A DNA stretch of 51,708 nucleotides from Actinacidiphila acidipaludis (GTDB lineage Bacteria; Actinomycetota; Actinomycetes; Streptomycetales; Streptomycetaceae). The stretch lies in the NCBI RefSeq assembly GCF_019890725.1, contig NZ_JAINZZ010000058.1:1-51708 (forward strand), in the 5' to 3' direction. The position numbers were made by a program, and so were the translations under genes. The first letter of the stretch is position 1, and each line of letters begins with the position of its first letter. Below the pieces are notes generated by a model. It did no database searches. It was given only the letters and a program-made list of their open reading frames with translations, and was not told the origin of the DNA. Below are positions 16,837 through 25,090 of this stretch, piece after piece.

Positions 16837-17784
16837 GTGACCTCTCCGCAGAACACCCTCCCCGCCAACCTCCGGGCCGTCGGCAGCCGGCACATCGGCA
16901 ACGGCCAGCCCGTGTACATCACCGGCGAGATCGGCATCAACCACAACGGCGACCTGGAGAACGCGTTCGCCCTGATCGACGCCGCGGTCGTCGCGGGCTG
17001 CGACGCGGTCAAGTTCCAGAAGCGCACCCCGGAGATCTGCACCCCGCGCGACCAGTGGGAGATCGAGCGCGACACCCCGTGGGGCCGCATGACCTACATC
17101 GACTACCGCCACCGCGTGGAGTTCGACGAGGACGGCTACCGCGCGATCGACGAGTACTGCCGCAAGCGGGGCATCGACTGGTTCGCGTCGCCGTGGGACG
17201 TGGAGTCCGTCGCCTTCCTGGAGAAGTTCGACGTGCCCGCGCACAAGGTGGCCTCGGCCTGCCTGACCGACGACGACCTGCTGCGCGCCCTGCGCGCCAC
17301 CGGCCGCACGGTGATCCTGTCCACCGGCATGTCGACGCCCAAGCAGATCCGTCACGCCGTCGAGGTCCTCGGCAGCGAGAACATCGTGCTGTGCCACGCC
17401 ACGTCGACGTACCCGGCGAAGCACGAGGAGCTCAACCTGCGCATGATCAACACGCTGCAGGCGGAGTACCCGAACGTCCCGGTCGGCTACTCCGGCCACG
17501 AGGTCGGCCTGCAGACCACGCTGGCCGCGGTCGCGCTCGGCGCCGTCTTCGTCGAGCGCCACATCACCCTCGACCGCGCCATGTGGGGCTCGGACCAGGC
17601 CGCGTCCGTGGAGTCGCAGGGCCTGGAGCGCCTGGTGCGCGACATCCGCATCATCGAGACCTCGCTCGGTGACGGCGTGAAGAAGGTCTACGAGGGCGAG
17701 CTCGGCCCGATGAAGAAGCTGCGCCGGGTGCCCGGTGTCGTCGCCGAGGCCGAGGCCGCCGAGCAGGAGACCGCCGCCGTCTGA
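16837..17784 (+). CDS. neuB: Nonulosonic acid synthase (NeuB family) lacking the SAF domain
   Basis: This 315-residue TIM-barrel enzyme condenses phosphoenolpyruvate with a mannose-type sugar (or its 6-phosphate). NeuB motifs visible are ITGEIGINHNGD, CDAVKFQKRTPE, WFASPWD, VILSTGMSTPKQI, LCHATSTYPAKHEELNLRMI, GYSGHEVGLQT, VERHITLDRAMWGSDQAASVE and PMKKLRRV. Typical NeuB continues ~45 residues into an antifreeze-like (SAF) domain; here the protein ends just after PMKKLRRVPG with an acidic Ala tail. Start GTG at 16837. A 15-bp hairpin follows the stop. Confidence 0.93.
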   Translation: MTSPQNTLPANLRAVGSRHIGNGQPVYITGEIGINHNGDLENAFALIDAAVVAGCDAVKFQKRTPEICTPRDQWEIERDTPWGRMTYIDYRHRVEFDEDGYRAIDEYCRKRGIDWFASPWDVESVAFLEKFDVPAHKVASACLTDDDLLRALRATGRTVILSTGMSTPKQIRHAVEVLGSENIVLCHATSTYPAKHEELNLRMINTLQAEYPNVPVGYSGHEVGLQTTLAAVALGAVFVERHITLDRAMWGSDQAASVESQGLERLVRDIRIIETSLGDGVKKVYEGELGPMKKLRRVPGVVAEAEAAEQETAAV

Positions 17785-17793
17785 TCCCGGCGG

Positions 17794-17831
17794 GCGGCCG
17801 CCGGCCGGAACGACCACCGGCCGGCGGCCGC
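17794..17831 (+). terminator. Strong hairpin after neuB
   Basis: A perfect 15-bp stem (17794-17808 with 17817-17831) with an 8-nt loop lies between neuB and the co-directional GT52-like gene. It may terminate or attenuate transcription within the cluster. Confidence 0.7.
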
Positions 17832-17877
17832 GCGCCGCGCAGGACCCGAGACCACATCACGAACAAGGGGACCAGGG

Positions 17878-19068
17878 ATGACCGAAGGGCCCACGCCCGC
17901 GCCGGCCGGCGGACGCCGGCCCGCCCCGGGGCAGGGCGCCGTCGCCCTCGTCGAGTCGCCCGTCCAGCTGCTCAACGTCCTGGAGTGGGCACACGTGCAC
18001 CCGCCGGCCGGCCTGGCGATCCCCGCCGCCCGCTCCGGCCCCGAGGGCGCCGCGGGCCGGGCCGCCGAGGAGGAGGAGCCCGCCGCACCGGAACCGGCGC
18101 ACCCGCTGACCGTGGTGGTGCTCTCGCCGTCCGACCCGACCAGCCGCGGTCAGTTGCGCCGGATGGCCGAACTCGCCCGCGACGAGGGCGCGGTGGTCCG
18201 CTGGTTCGAGGCCCGCGGCGGCCGCGGCGGACTGCTGCGCACGGCCCTCGCCCTCGCCCCCCAACTGCTGCGGGTGCGGCGCCTGGTCATCGGCGACCCG
18301 TTCTCCCGGCTGGTGCAGGTGCTGCTGCCGCTGTGCCGTTCGGTCAAGGACGTCACGGTCGTCGACGACGGCACCGCCACCATGGAGTTCACCGAGATCC
18401 TCACCCGCGGCGGGCGGCTGGTGCGCTGGCACCGCAGCGGGCGCCGGATGTCCCCGGTGGACCTGGCGTTCGGGCTGTTCGCGTCCGCCGCACGCCGCAA
18501 GCTGACCCCCGGCGGCCGGCACCGGGTCGAGCTGTTCAGCGCGATGCCCGCGACACCGCCGCCGGGGATGGCGCTGCGCACCAACCGGTTCGCCTGGACC
18601 CGCAGCCGGTTCGGGCCGCCGCGCACCCTGCCCGGCACCGACCTGATCGGCACCTCGCTGGTCGAGACCGGCGTGGTGGACCCCGAGCGCTACTTCGCGG
18701 TGGTGCGGTCGCTGGCCGAACGGCACGGCGCCAAAAGGTACTTCGCCCACCGCAGAGAGGCCGCGGACAAGCTGCACCGGCTGGCCGCCGAGACCGGGCT
18801 GGAGATCGTCCGGCCGGACCTGCCGCTCGAACTCGTCGCCCGGCGCGGGCCGGTGGGCCGCTCGGTGCTGTCCTTCCCCTCGACGGTGGTGCACACGCTG
18901 CCGCTGGCACTGGCTGGCACCGGAGTGCACATCGTGGTGTGCGACATCGACCAGGAGTGGCTGACGGCGTCGGCCTCGCCGCGCGCCCACACCTTCCTGA
19001 GCGGCATCACGGACACCGCCCGCAACCTGCACGGACTGCCCGCGGCGGACTCGGCGAGCCCGGCGTGA
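17878..19068 (+). CDS. GT52 sialyltransferase-like protein
   Basis: This 396-residue protein resembles family GT52 sialyltransferases, which use CMP-activated nonulosonates. The start VALVESPVQLLNVLEW mirrors the family's N-terminal TPxQLLNxxE strand. YFAHRREAADKLHRLA (about residue 280) occupies the place of the usual YxPHPRE motif, with Arg instead of Pro. SFPSTVVHTLPLALAG (about residue 325) corresponds to the late S/T motif. An Ala/Glu insertion at residues ~55-75 is unusual. It starts with ATG 46 nt after the neuB hairpin. In context it probably transfers the nonulosonic acid made by neuAB to the polymer; the exact family call is moderate. Confidence 0.65.
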   Translation: MTEGPTPAPAGGRRPAPGQGAVALVESPVQLLNVLEWAHVHPPAGLAIPAARSGPEGAAGRAAEEEEPAAPEPAHPLTVVVLSPSDPTSRGQLRRMAELARDEGAVVRWFEARGGRGGLLRTALALAPQLLRVRRLVIGDPFSRLVQVLLPLCRSVKDVTVVDDGTATMEFTEILTRGGRLVRWHRSGRRMSPVDLAFGLFASAARRKLTPGGRHRVELFSAMPATPPPGMALRTNRFAWTRSRFGPPRTLPGTDLIGTSLVETGVVDPERYFAVVRSLAERHGAKRYFAHRREAADKLHRLAAETGLEIVRPDLPLELVARRGPVGRSVLSFPSTVVHTLPLALAGTGVHIVVCDIDQEWLTASASPRAHTFLSGITDTARNLHGLPAADSASPA

Positions 19069-19225
19069 CCCCGGGGGGGCGGCCGCGCGCCGTGGCTCGC
19101 GGGCGGGTCCGGCGCGCTTCGATCGCGGCGTCGTACGGCCCCGACCACCGCCCCCACCAAGCCCGTTCGGTCCACGGCCAGGCATACTTAACCCTTTGAT
19201 CATCTCGATCGGGTTGGGTACGGGG

Positions 19226-20728
19226 ATGGCGGGGACTTTACGCGGCTCAGCCCGCGTCGCGGTCGTGTCGGGCGAGGTTCTCGACGGCGACTCACGGGCC
19301 CTCAGAGTGGCGGCCGCCGCACGGGCGGCCGGCTTCGAGGTGACCCTCATCGGGCGCGGACCGGCGACCGCGGTACCCGACGGCGTCGCCGTGCGCAGAG
19401 TGTCCGTGGCCGCCGTCCTCGGCACCCACCGCCTGCTGCGGCCCCGCCCGGGCCTGCGCTGGCCACTGGCCTACCGCAGCGCGGAGGCCTGCACCCACCG
19501 CACCACCCTGGTCGCCGCCGAGCGATCGCTGCTGGCCACCCGGGGCGCCGAACTCGCCCTCGTACACCGGCCGTTGCCGCTGCGCGCGGCGGCCCGCTGC
19601 GGCTATGCGCTGGCCTGGCTGCGGCACGGCGTCCGCGCGGCCTGGATCCGGGTGCGCGCCGCGCAGCACCGCGGTGCGGTCCACCGCAGGGAGCGGCCCG
19701 ACACCCGGCTGGACAACTTCGTCACCGAGCTCGGGCGGCTGTTCCTGGGCCGCCGCGCCTGGCGCCGGCTGGACCCCGGCCTGCTCGACGAGGAGGTCGC
19801 CTACGGGCCGGTGCTGGACTCCGTGCGCCCGCACCTCATCCACGCGCTCGGGCACCGCTCGCTGGGCGTGGCGATCCGGTCGGCGCTGCGGGCCGAGGCG
19901 TCCGGTCACCGCGTCGAGGTCGTGTGGGACGCCCCGCCGCGGATCCCCGAACCCACCCGGCGCGCCACGGTCGCCGCCGACGCGCACGAGCGGACGTTCG
20001 CGGCCGAGGCCGACGCCGTGGTCACCGTCGGCGACCGGCTGGCCCGGGAACTGCGCGCCCGGCACGGCCTGTCCGCCACCCCGACGGTGTGCCGCAACGC
20101 CCCGCCGCTCACCGACGCGCCCCGCCACCCGGAGGGCGGCGTGCGGACGGCCTGCCGCCTGGCGGACGACATCCCGCTGCTGGTCCACCTCGGCCGGGCG
20201 CTGCCCGACCGGGGACCGGCCACCGTCATCGAGGCGCTGCCCAAGCTGTACGACCTGCACGCGGCCTTCGTCGTGCCCGACGCCGACGACCCGTACCTCG
20301 CCGAACTACGCGATCGTGCGGCCCAGTTGGGAGTGCACGCCCGGCTGCACCTGCTGCCGTACGTGCCCGTGGAGGAGATCCCGGCGTATCTGGCGTCGGC
20401 CGACATCGGGGTGCTGCCCGTGCACCAGCTCCCGCACCACCAGCCGGTGCTGTCCTCCCGCTACTTCGAGTACGCGCACGCCCGGCTGCCCGTGGTCGTC
20501 AGCGACGTGCGGGCGATGGCCGCGGCGACGCTGGAACTCGGCAACGGCGAGGTGTTCCGGGCCGGTGACACCGCCGACTTCGTCCGGGCGGTCGGCGCGA
20601 TCCTGACCAACCCCAAGCGCTACCGGAAGGCGTACGAGCGCGAGGACGTCCTGCGCGAGTGGTCCTGGCAGACCGAGTCCGTCCCGCTCCTCGACCTCTA
20701 TGCCCGGCTGCTCGGCCCCCGCCGCTGA
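19226..20728 (+). CDS. Family 4 glycosyltransferase
   Basis: This 500-residue GT-B retaining glycosyltransferase has an N-terminal Rossmann half (ARVAVVSGEVLDGDSRALRVAAAARAAGFEVTLIGRG) with a ~90-residue Arg-rich insertion. The C-terminal GT4 half has LVHLGRALPDRGPATVIEALPKLYDLHAAFVVPDA, RLHLLPYVPVEEIPAYLASADIGVLP, and SRYFEYAHARLPVVVSDV, the EX7E-like donor site. I chose ATG 19226; an in-frame TTG at 19196 adds ten residues. Codon 5 from this ATG is TTA (19238-19240), a codon almost absent here, so translation may depend on the bldA tRNA. It closes the wall-polymer cluster. Confidence 0.87.
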   Translation: MAGTLRGSARVAVVSGEVLDGDSRALRVAAAARAAGFEVTLIGRGPATAVPDGVAVRRVSVAAVLGTHRLLRPRPGLRWPLAYRSAEACTHRTTLVAAERSLLATRGAELALVHRPLPLRAAARCGYALAWLRHGVRAAWIRVRAAQHRGAVHRRERPDTRLDNFVTELGRLFLGRRAWRRLDPGLLDEEVAYGPVLDSVRPHLIHALGHRSLGVAIRSALRAEASGHRVEVVWDAPPRIPEPTRRATVAADAHERTFAAEADAVVTVGDRLARELRARHGLSATPTVCRNAPPLTDAPRHPEGGVRTACRLADDIPLLVHLGRALPDRGPATVIEALPKLYDLHAAFVVPDADDPYLAELRDRAAQLGVHARLHLLPYVPVEEIPAYLASADIGVLPVHQLPHHQPVLSSRYFEYAHARLPVVVSDVRAMAAATLELGNGEVFRAGDTADFVRAVGAILTNPKRYRKAYEREDVLREWSWQTESVPLLDLYARLLGPRR

Positions 20729-20792
20729 CCACCGGCAGGCGCCGGCGGTTCCGCGGCGGGTCGTGCGACACCGGCTGCGCCCACGTGAAGAG

Positions 20793-20828
20793 CGGTGCCG
20801 CCGGGAGGGTTGAGGCCCGGCGGCACCG
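20793..20828. terminator. Convergent terminator hairpin
   Basis: A perfect 13-bp stem (20793-20805 with 20816-20828, 10-nt loop) separates the GT4 gene from the convergent GH87 gene. Confidence 0.78.
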
Positions 20829-20882
20829 CGAGGGAGGGTCCCCGGTCAGGGGGACGTCTCGGAGGGACGTCTCAGCGTGACG

Positions 20883-23800
20883 TCAGGAGTTCCACACCTG
20901 GAACTCGGAGAGCTGGCCGGCCGGCCAGCCCGTGTTGGCCGTGAACGTCGCGCGGACGTAGCGCTCGGTCGCGGCGCCGAAGGTGATCGTCACCTTGTTC
21001 TGGTTGGTGTTCGGGTCGAAGGTGTAGGACGCCGACGCCTTCAGGGTCGTGAAGTTCGACCCGTCCGTGCTGCCGGCCAGCGTCACCGTCTGGCTGCGCG
21101 CACCCCAGGACGCGGGCAGCTCCAGCACCACCCGGCTCGCGCTCTGCGCCGACCCGAGGTCCACCTGCACCCACTGCGGGAACGCGCTGTTGGCGCTCTC
21201 CCAGTAGCTGTTCTGGTCCCCGTCGGTGACGTGCGACGACGGGTACACGTCGGTGTGGCTGGACTCGCTGGTGGCCTTGCCGGCCGCCAGGTTCGTGCTG
21301 ACCGTGCCGCTGCCGGTACCCGTCAGTGCCACCGTCAGCGGGTTGTTGGACGCGTTGCCGCTGACCGTCAGCGTCCCGGTCCGGGTGCCCGACGTGGTCG
21401 GCGTGAACGTCACGCTGACCGTGCAGCTGGCGCCCGCCGCGATCGACGACCCGCAGGTGTTGGTCTGCGCGAAGTCACCCGTCGCGGTCACGCCGGTCAC
21501 GCCGGCCGCGGCCGTGCCGGTGTTGGTCACGGTCACCGCCTGCGCCGCGCTGGTCGTGCCGGGCGCCTGCGAGGCGAACGACAGGGACGCGGGGGCCGCG
21601 GTCAGCGTCGCCGACCCGTTGCCGCCGCCGCCGCTCGGGAAGACCTCGACGTCCGAGAGCTGCCCGGCCGGCCAGCCGGAGTTGGCCGTGATGTTCACCC
21701 GCACGTACCGCGCCGTGGCGGACGGGAAGGTGATGGTCACCGTGTTGTTGTTGGCGTTCGGGTCGAAGGTGTACGCGGCCGATCCGACGATCGTGGAGAA
21801 CGACGAGCCGTCCGCCGAGCCCTGCACCGACAGCGTCTCCTGGCGGGTCGCCCACGCGGTGGACGGCGGCAGCTTCAGCACCACCTTGCCGATGCCGTAG
21901 CTCTGGCCGAGGTCGACCTGCGCCCACTGCGGGAAGGCGCTGTTGGCGCTCTCCCAGTACGAGGAGGCGTCCGCGTCGGTGAGGTTCGCCGGCGTGTAGG
22001 TGCCGTTGCTCGAACTCGCCGACGCCGGCTTGCCCGCCGCGATGTCGGTGGAGCTGTCGATGCCGGTTCCGGACAGCGCCACCGTGGTCGGGCTGTTGTT
22101 GGCGTTGCTGGTGACGGTCAGCGTGCCGGTGCGGGCGCCGCCCGCCGTCGGCTTGAACGACACGGTGACCGCGCAGGACGCGCCCACGGCGATCGTCGAG
22201 CAGTTGTTGGTCTGGCTGAAGTCGCCTCCGGCCGAGACGGCGGAGACCGTCGCGGACGTGGTGCCGGAGTTGGTGACCGTCACCGTCTGGGCGGCGGCCG
22301 TGGCGCCGACGACCGTGCCGCCGAAGGACAGCGACGCCGGGTTGGCGTTCAGCACCGGGCCGGGCGCGGTGCCGGTGCCGGACAGGCTGACGGTGCTGGT
22401 GGTGCCGCCCGCGTTGACGGTCAGCGTCCCGGTGCGGCTGCCGGTGGCCGTGGGCTTGAACGTCACGCTGACCGAGCACGAGCCGTTCGCCGCGATCGAC
22501 GAGCCGCAGGTGTTGGTCTGCGCGAAGTCGCCGGTGGCCGCGATGGAGGAGACGGACGCGGCCGAGCCGGTCGGGTTGCTGACCGTGACGGTCTGCGCCG
22601 GGCTGGTCGCACCGGTCGCCACCGAACCGAAGTTGAGCGCGCTCGGGTTCGCGGACACGCCCTCGGACGGGTACGGCGGGAAGACCGGGGTGGGCCAGCC
22701 GCCGCACAGCGGCGTGCCGCTGATGCCGGAGTTGCCGCCGCCGTCGGTGACCACGAAGTTGCTGCCCTCGCAGCTGTACACCGGCGAGGAGGCGCCGATG
22801 CCGGACGCGGTGACGTTGGTGAACTTGGCGGCGCCGCCGGTCTGTTCCTGGAGCGCGAACGTGCCGGTGCCGGCGATCGTCACGTTGTCGAGGTTGACGC
22901 CGCTGACGGTGCCCTCGACCCACTGGACGGCCTCGTACGGGCTCTGCTCGATCAGCGCGTTGCTGACGTTGATCGGCCCGGTGATCGAGCCCTGGCTGCC
23001 GTCGAACCACAGCGCGCCGACGCCGAACTGCCAGTTCGGGTCGAGGCTGCCGTCGCGGATCAGGGTGTTGTTGGAGATGGTCGTGGTGCCGACCGGCGTG
23101 GAGGTGAACCGCTGGCCGACGTGGATGCCACCGCCCTGCGCCAGGCCGGTGTCCTTCACCAGGTTGCCGCTGACGGTGTTGTCGTGACCGCCGTAGATCG
23201 CGATGCCGTTCGCGAGGATCTGCAGGCTCACCGTGTTGTTGGAGATGGTGTCGTTGGCGTCCGCGCCGAGGCTGGAGTCGGCCCAGGTGGCGATGCCGTC
23301 GTCACCGGTGTTGCGGATGTCGCTGTTGGTCACCTTGGAGTTGGTGACCCCGCCGTGGAAGTTGATGCCGTCCGCGGTGGTGTCACGGATGCGCATGCCG
23401 CTGAACGTCAGCCCGTCCATCGGCCCGTCCATCCACGCGCCGACCTTCATGTGGTCGATCCACACGCTGGACACCGAGGAGTTGGACATCGCGCCGCCGA
23501 TGCCGTTGACCTGCGCGCTGTCGTTGCGCTCCTGGACGTCGCCGAAGATGGCGAAGTTCTGCAGGTGCACGCCGGTGCTGGCGGAGGGCGCCGAGTTGCC
23601 GTAGAAGCCGGGCGCGGAACCGGTCACCGTCGAGTACCACATGCCGGCGCCGGCGATCGTCACGTTGTTGACCGCGATGTGGCCGGGGATCTTGAAGGTG
23701 CCCGGCGGTATCCACACCGTGCCGCCCGAACCGGCCGCGCTGATCGCGGCGTTGAAGGCGGCGGTGGAGTCCGCGGCGCCGGTGGCGTCGGCGCCCTTGC

Positions 23801-24434
23801 TCGTCACCGACACCGAGCCCGAGGGCTGGCCGAGTGCCGGCCCGACGTTCTCGAAGTCGGCGAAGTCGACGGTGGTGGCGGTGCCGCCGGACGGCACCTG
23901 CAGAGTGAAGGTGGTGCCCGCCGGATACGTCTGCGACAGCAGCCGGTGCGCCTCGTCGTAGAAGTGGTGCGGGTTGCTGCCCGGCGAGTTGGTGAACGGG
24001 TAGCTGCCGTAGTACCAGCTGTAGGCGTTGGTCAGCGTGAAGTCGGCCTGGGCGGCGCCGTTGACGGAGAAGGAGAGCGGGGCGGTGTAGACCGAGCCGC
24101 TGCCGGTGTCCGGGATGCTGTAGCGGAAGTCGATGGAGTTGGTCGCCACCGGCGTGGTGAAGGTGACGTACTTGCCGCTGCCCGACAGCGTGACCGCCTT
24201 GCGGTACGCCGCCTCGTCGGCGAGCTGGCCGGCGGCCCAACTCGGGCCGATGACCGTGCCGTTGGTCGCGGAGTTCTCGGCCTGCACCTCGACGTAGGGC
24301 AGGCTCGCCCCGGTGCCGCCGGTGGCCGCGGCCATGGCCTGCGGCGCTGCGAGGGCGACGACGCCCGCGGTCAGCAGGGCGGTGCCACCTCCCGCGGCGA
24401 CCGCACGCCGGAGTTTTCTGAGTCTGGCGAACAC
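20883..24434 (-). CDS. Secreted GH87 alpha-1,3-glucanase (mycodextranase/mutanase-like) with adhesion repeats
   Basis: This 1183-residue exported enzyme has a signal peptide at ~1-36 and a CBM35-like carbohydrate module at ~47-205. A right-handed beta-helix with pectate-lyase-like N-rich coils spans ~215-585. Tandem choice-of-anchor D (Ig-like) modules lie at ~592-690 and ~691-790. An F5/8 type C (discoidin) module spans ~795-925, a third anchor-D module ~938-1040, and a second discoidin module ~1043-1183. Asp355 and Asp378-Asp379 have the spacing of the three catalytic Asp I recall for GH87 glucanases. It would cut fungal or biofilm alpha-1,3-glucan. The GTG at 24434 has AGGAG 6 nt upstream; the frame is open to 24653 but conserved sequence and RBS favour this start. 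Confidence 0.85.
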   Translation of the reverse strand: MFARLRKLRRAVAAGGGTALLTAGVVALAAPQAMAAATGGTGASLPYVEVQAENSATNGTVIGPSWAAGQLADEAAYRKAVTLSGSGKYVTFTTPVATNSIDFRYSIPDTGSGSVYTAPLSFSVNGAAQADFTLTNAYSWYYGSYPFTNSPGSNPHHFYDEAHRLLSQTYPAGTTFTLQVPSGGTATTVDFADFENVGPALGQPSGSVSVTSKGADATGAADSTAAFNAAISAAGSGGTVWIPPGTFKIPGHIAVNNVTIAGAGMWYSTVTGSAPGFYGNSAPSASTGVHLQNFAIFGDVQERNDSAQVNGIGGAMSNSSVSSVWIDHMKVGAWMDGPMDGLTFSGMRIRDTTADGINFHGGVTNSKVTNSDIRNTGDDGIATWADSSLGADANDTISNNTVSLQILANGIAIYGGHDNTVSGNLVKDTGLAQGGGIHVGQRFTSTPVGTTTISNNTLIRDGSLDPNWQFGVGALWFDGSQGSITGPINVSNALIEQSPYEAVQWVEGTVSGVNLDNVTIAGTGTFALQEQTGGAAKFTNVTASGIGASSPVYSCEGSNFVVTDGGGNSGISGTPLCGGWPTPVFPPYPSEGVSANPSALNFGSVATGATSPAQTVTVSNPTGSAASVSSIAATGDFAQTNTCGSSIAANGSCSVSVTFKPTATGSRTGTLTVNAGGTTSTVSLSGTGTAPGPVLNANPASLSFGGTVVGATAAAQTVTVTNSGTTSATVSAVSAGGDFSQTNNCSTIAVGASCAVTVSFKPTAGGARTGTLTVTSNANNSPTTVALSGTGIDSSTDIAAGKPASASSSNGTYTPANLTDADASSYWESANSAFPQWAQVDLGQSYGIGKVVLKLPPSTAWATRQETLSVQGSADGSSFSTIVGSAAYTFDPNANNNTVTITFPSATARYVRVNITANSGWPAGQLSDVEVFPSGGGGNGSATLTAAPASLSFASQAPGTTSAAQAVTVTNTGTAAAGVTGVTATGDFAQTNTCGSSIAAGASCTVSVTFTPTTSGTRTGTLTVSGNASNNPLTVALTGTGSGTVSTNLAAGKATSESSHTDVYPSSHVTDGDQNSYWESANSAFPQWVQVDLGSAQSASRVVLELPASWGARSQTVTLAGSTDGSNFTTLKASASYTFDPNTNQNKVTITFGAATERYVRATFTANTGWPAGQLSEFQVWNS

Positions 24435-24839
24435 GACTAGCTCCTTCCAAGGGGGAGGCGCGCCCGGGCACGGCGGACCGCCGCACCGGCTACCGGAGCA
24501 GGCGCGTGAGGTGACGTTCCGCGAAGTGGTGCGGGGACACCGGGTGGGGGGTTGGCGGGGGGAATCGGTGTGGGGGCTGGTGTGGGGGGCCGGCCGTGCG
24601 CCGGTCGCTGGACGGTGCAGGGGGACCGTAGCCTCCCCGACACACGCGTGCAATATCCGTATCCACTTTCGTTGAATACAGACTCAACTCTGCAAAAACA
24701 TGCGTGCACTTACGGGCGGTGCCGGCGTGGAGGGTGGCCGGTCGGCCGCGCTCGGGTGCGGGCGACCGGTACGGGAGTTGTGCGAGGCTGAGCACGGCCC
24801 GGCTGGGCACACATACGACCGAGCGGAGGCAGCCCGACC
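24435..24839. other. Intergenic region upstream of GH87 gene
   Basis: About 400 nt without a convincing gene. The stretch 24650-24715 is distinctly AT-richer than its surroundings and probably holds the GH87 promoter, though no -35/-10 pair is clear enough to call. An 8-bp palindrome, CACGCGTG, lies at about 24645. Confidence 0.5.
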
Positions 24840-25065
24840 GTGAACCATCCCCGAGTTACGTCGAGGCCGGGTACGCCTTCGCTCTCGGGCAGGCGGTGTA
24901 CGACCGCCGGGCCGCGCTGAGCCTGTCGCAGTCCGAGGTGGCGCGCCGGGCCGGGATGACCCAGCCGCAGATCTCGACCATCGAGGGCGGCGACGACGCC
25001 CCGCACTTGGTGTTCACCGGCCACGGCGAACCCGGCCCCGACGACGCCCCTCCGGGCGGACCTCC
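24840..25065 (+). pseudogene. Decayed XRE-type helix-turn-helix regulator
   Basis: A GTG at 24840 with GGAGG 10 nt upstream starts MNHP but that frame soon stops. One frame over, from about 24854, reads SYVEAGYAFALGQAVYDRR, then LSLSQSEVARRAGMTQPQIS and TIEGGDDAP. That is a clear XRE/antitoxin-type HTH. It then jumps directly to HLVFTGHGEPGPDD, which resembles the C-terminal end of the same family. So the gene seems to have an N-terminal frameshift and lost the ~30 codons after the HTH. No in-frame stop follows; the frame runs on antisense through the next genes. No toxin partner remains. Confidence 0.6.
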
Positions 25066-25090
25066 CCGGCCGCCTGAGAGGCGCGGCGGA

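Noticed and set aside
20877..24440. 1187-codon open frame on the plus strand
   Set aside because: It is antisense to the GH87 gene. The composition is Arg/Ala/Gly/Val without motifs, whereas the minus frame has a signal peptide, catalytic motifs and repeated domains.
24642..24720. AT-rich stretch as a horizontally acquired boundary or attachment site
   Set aside because: It is short, has no flanking repeat and sits where a promoter for the GH87 gene is expected.
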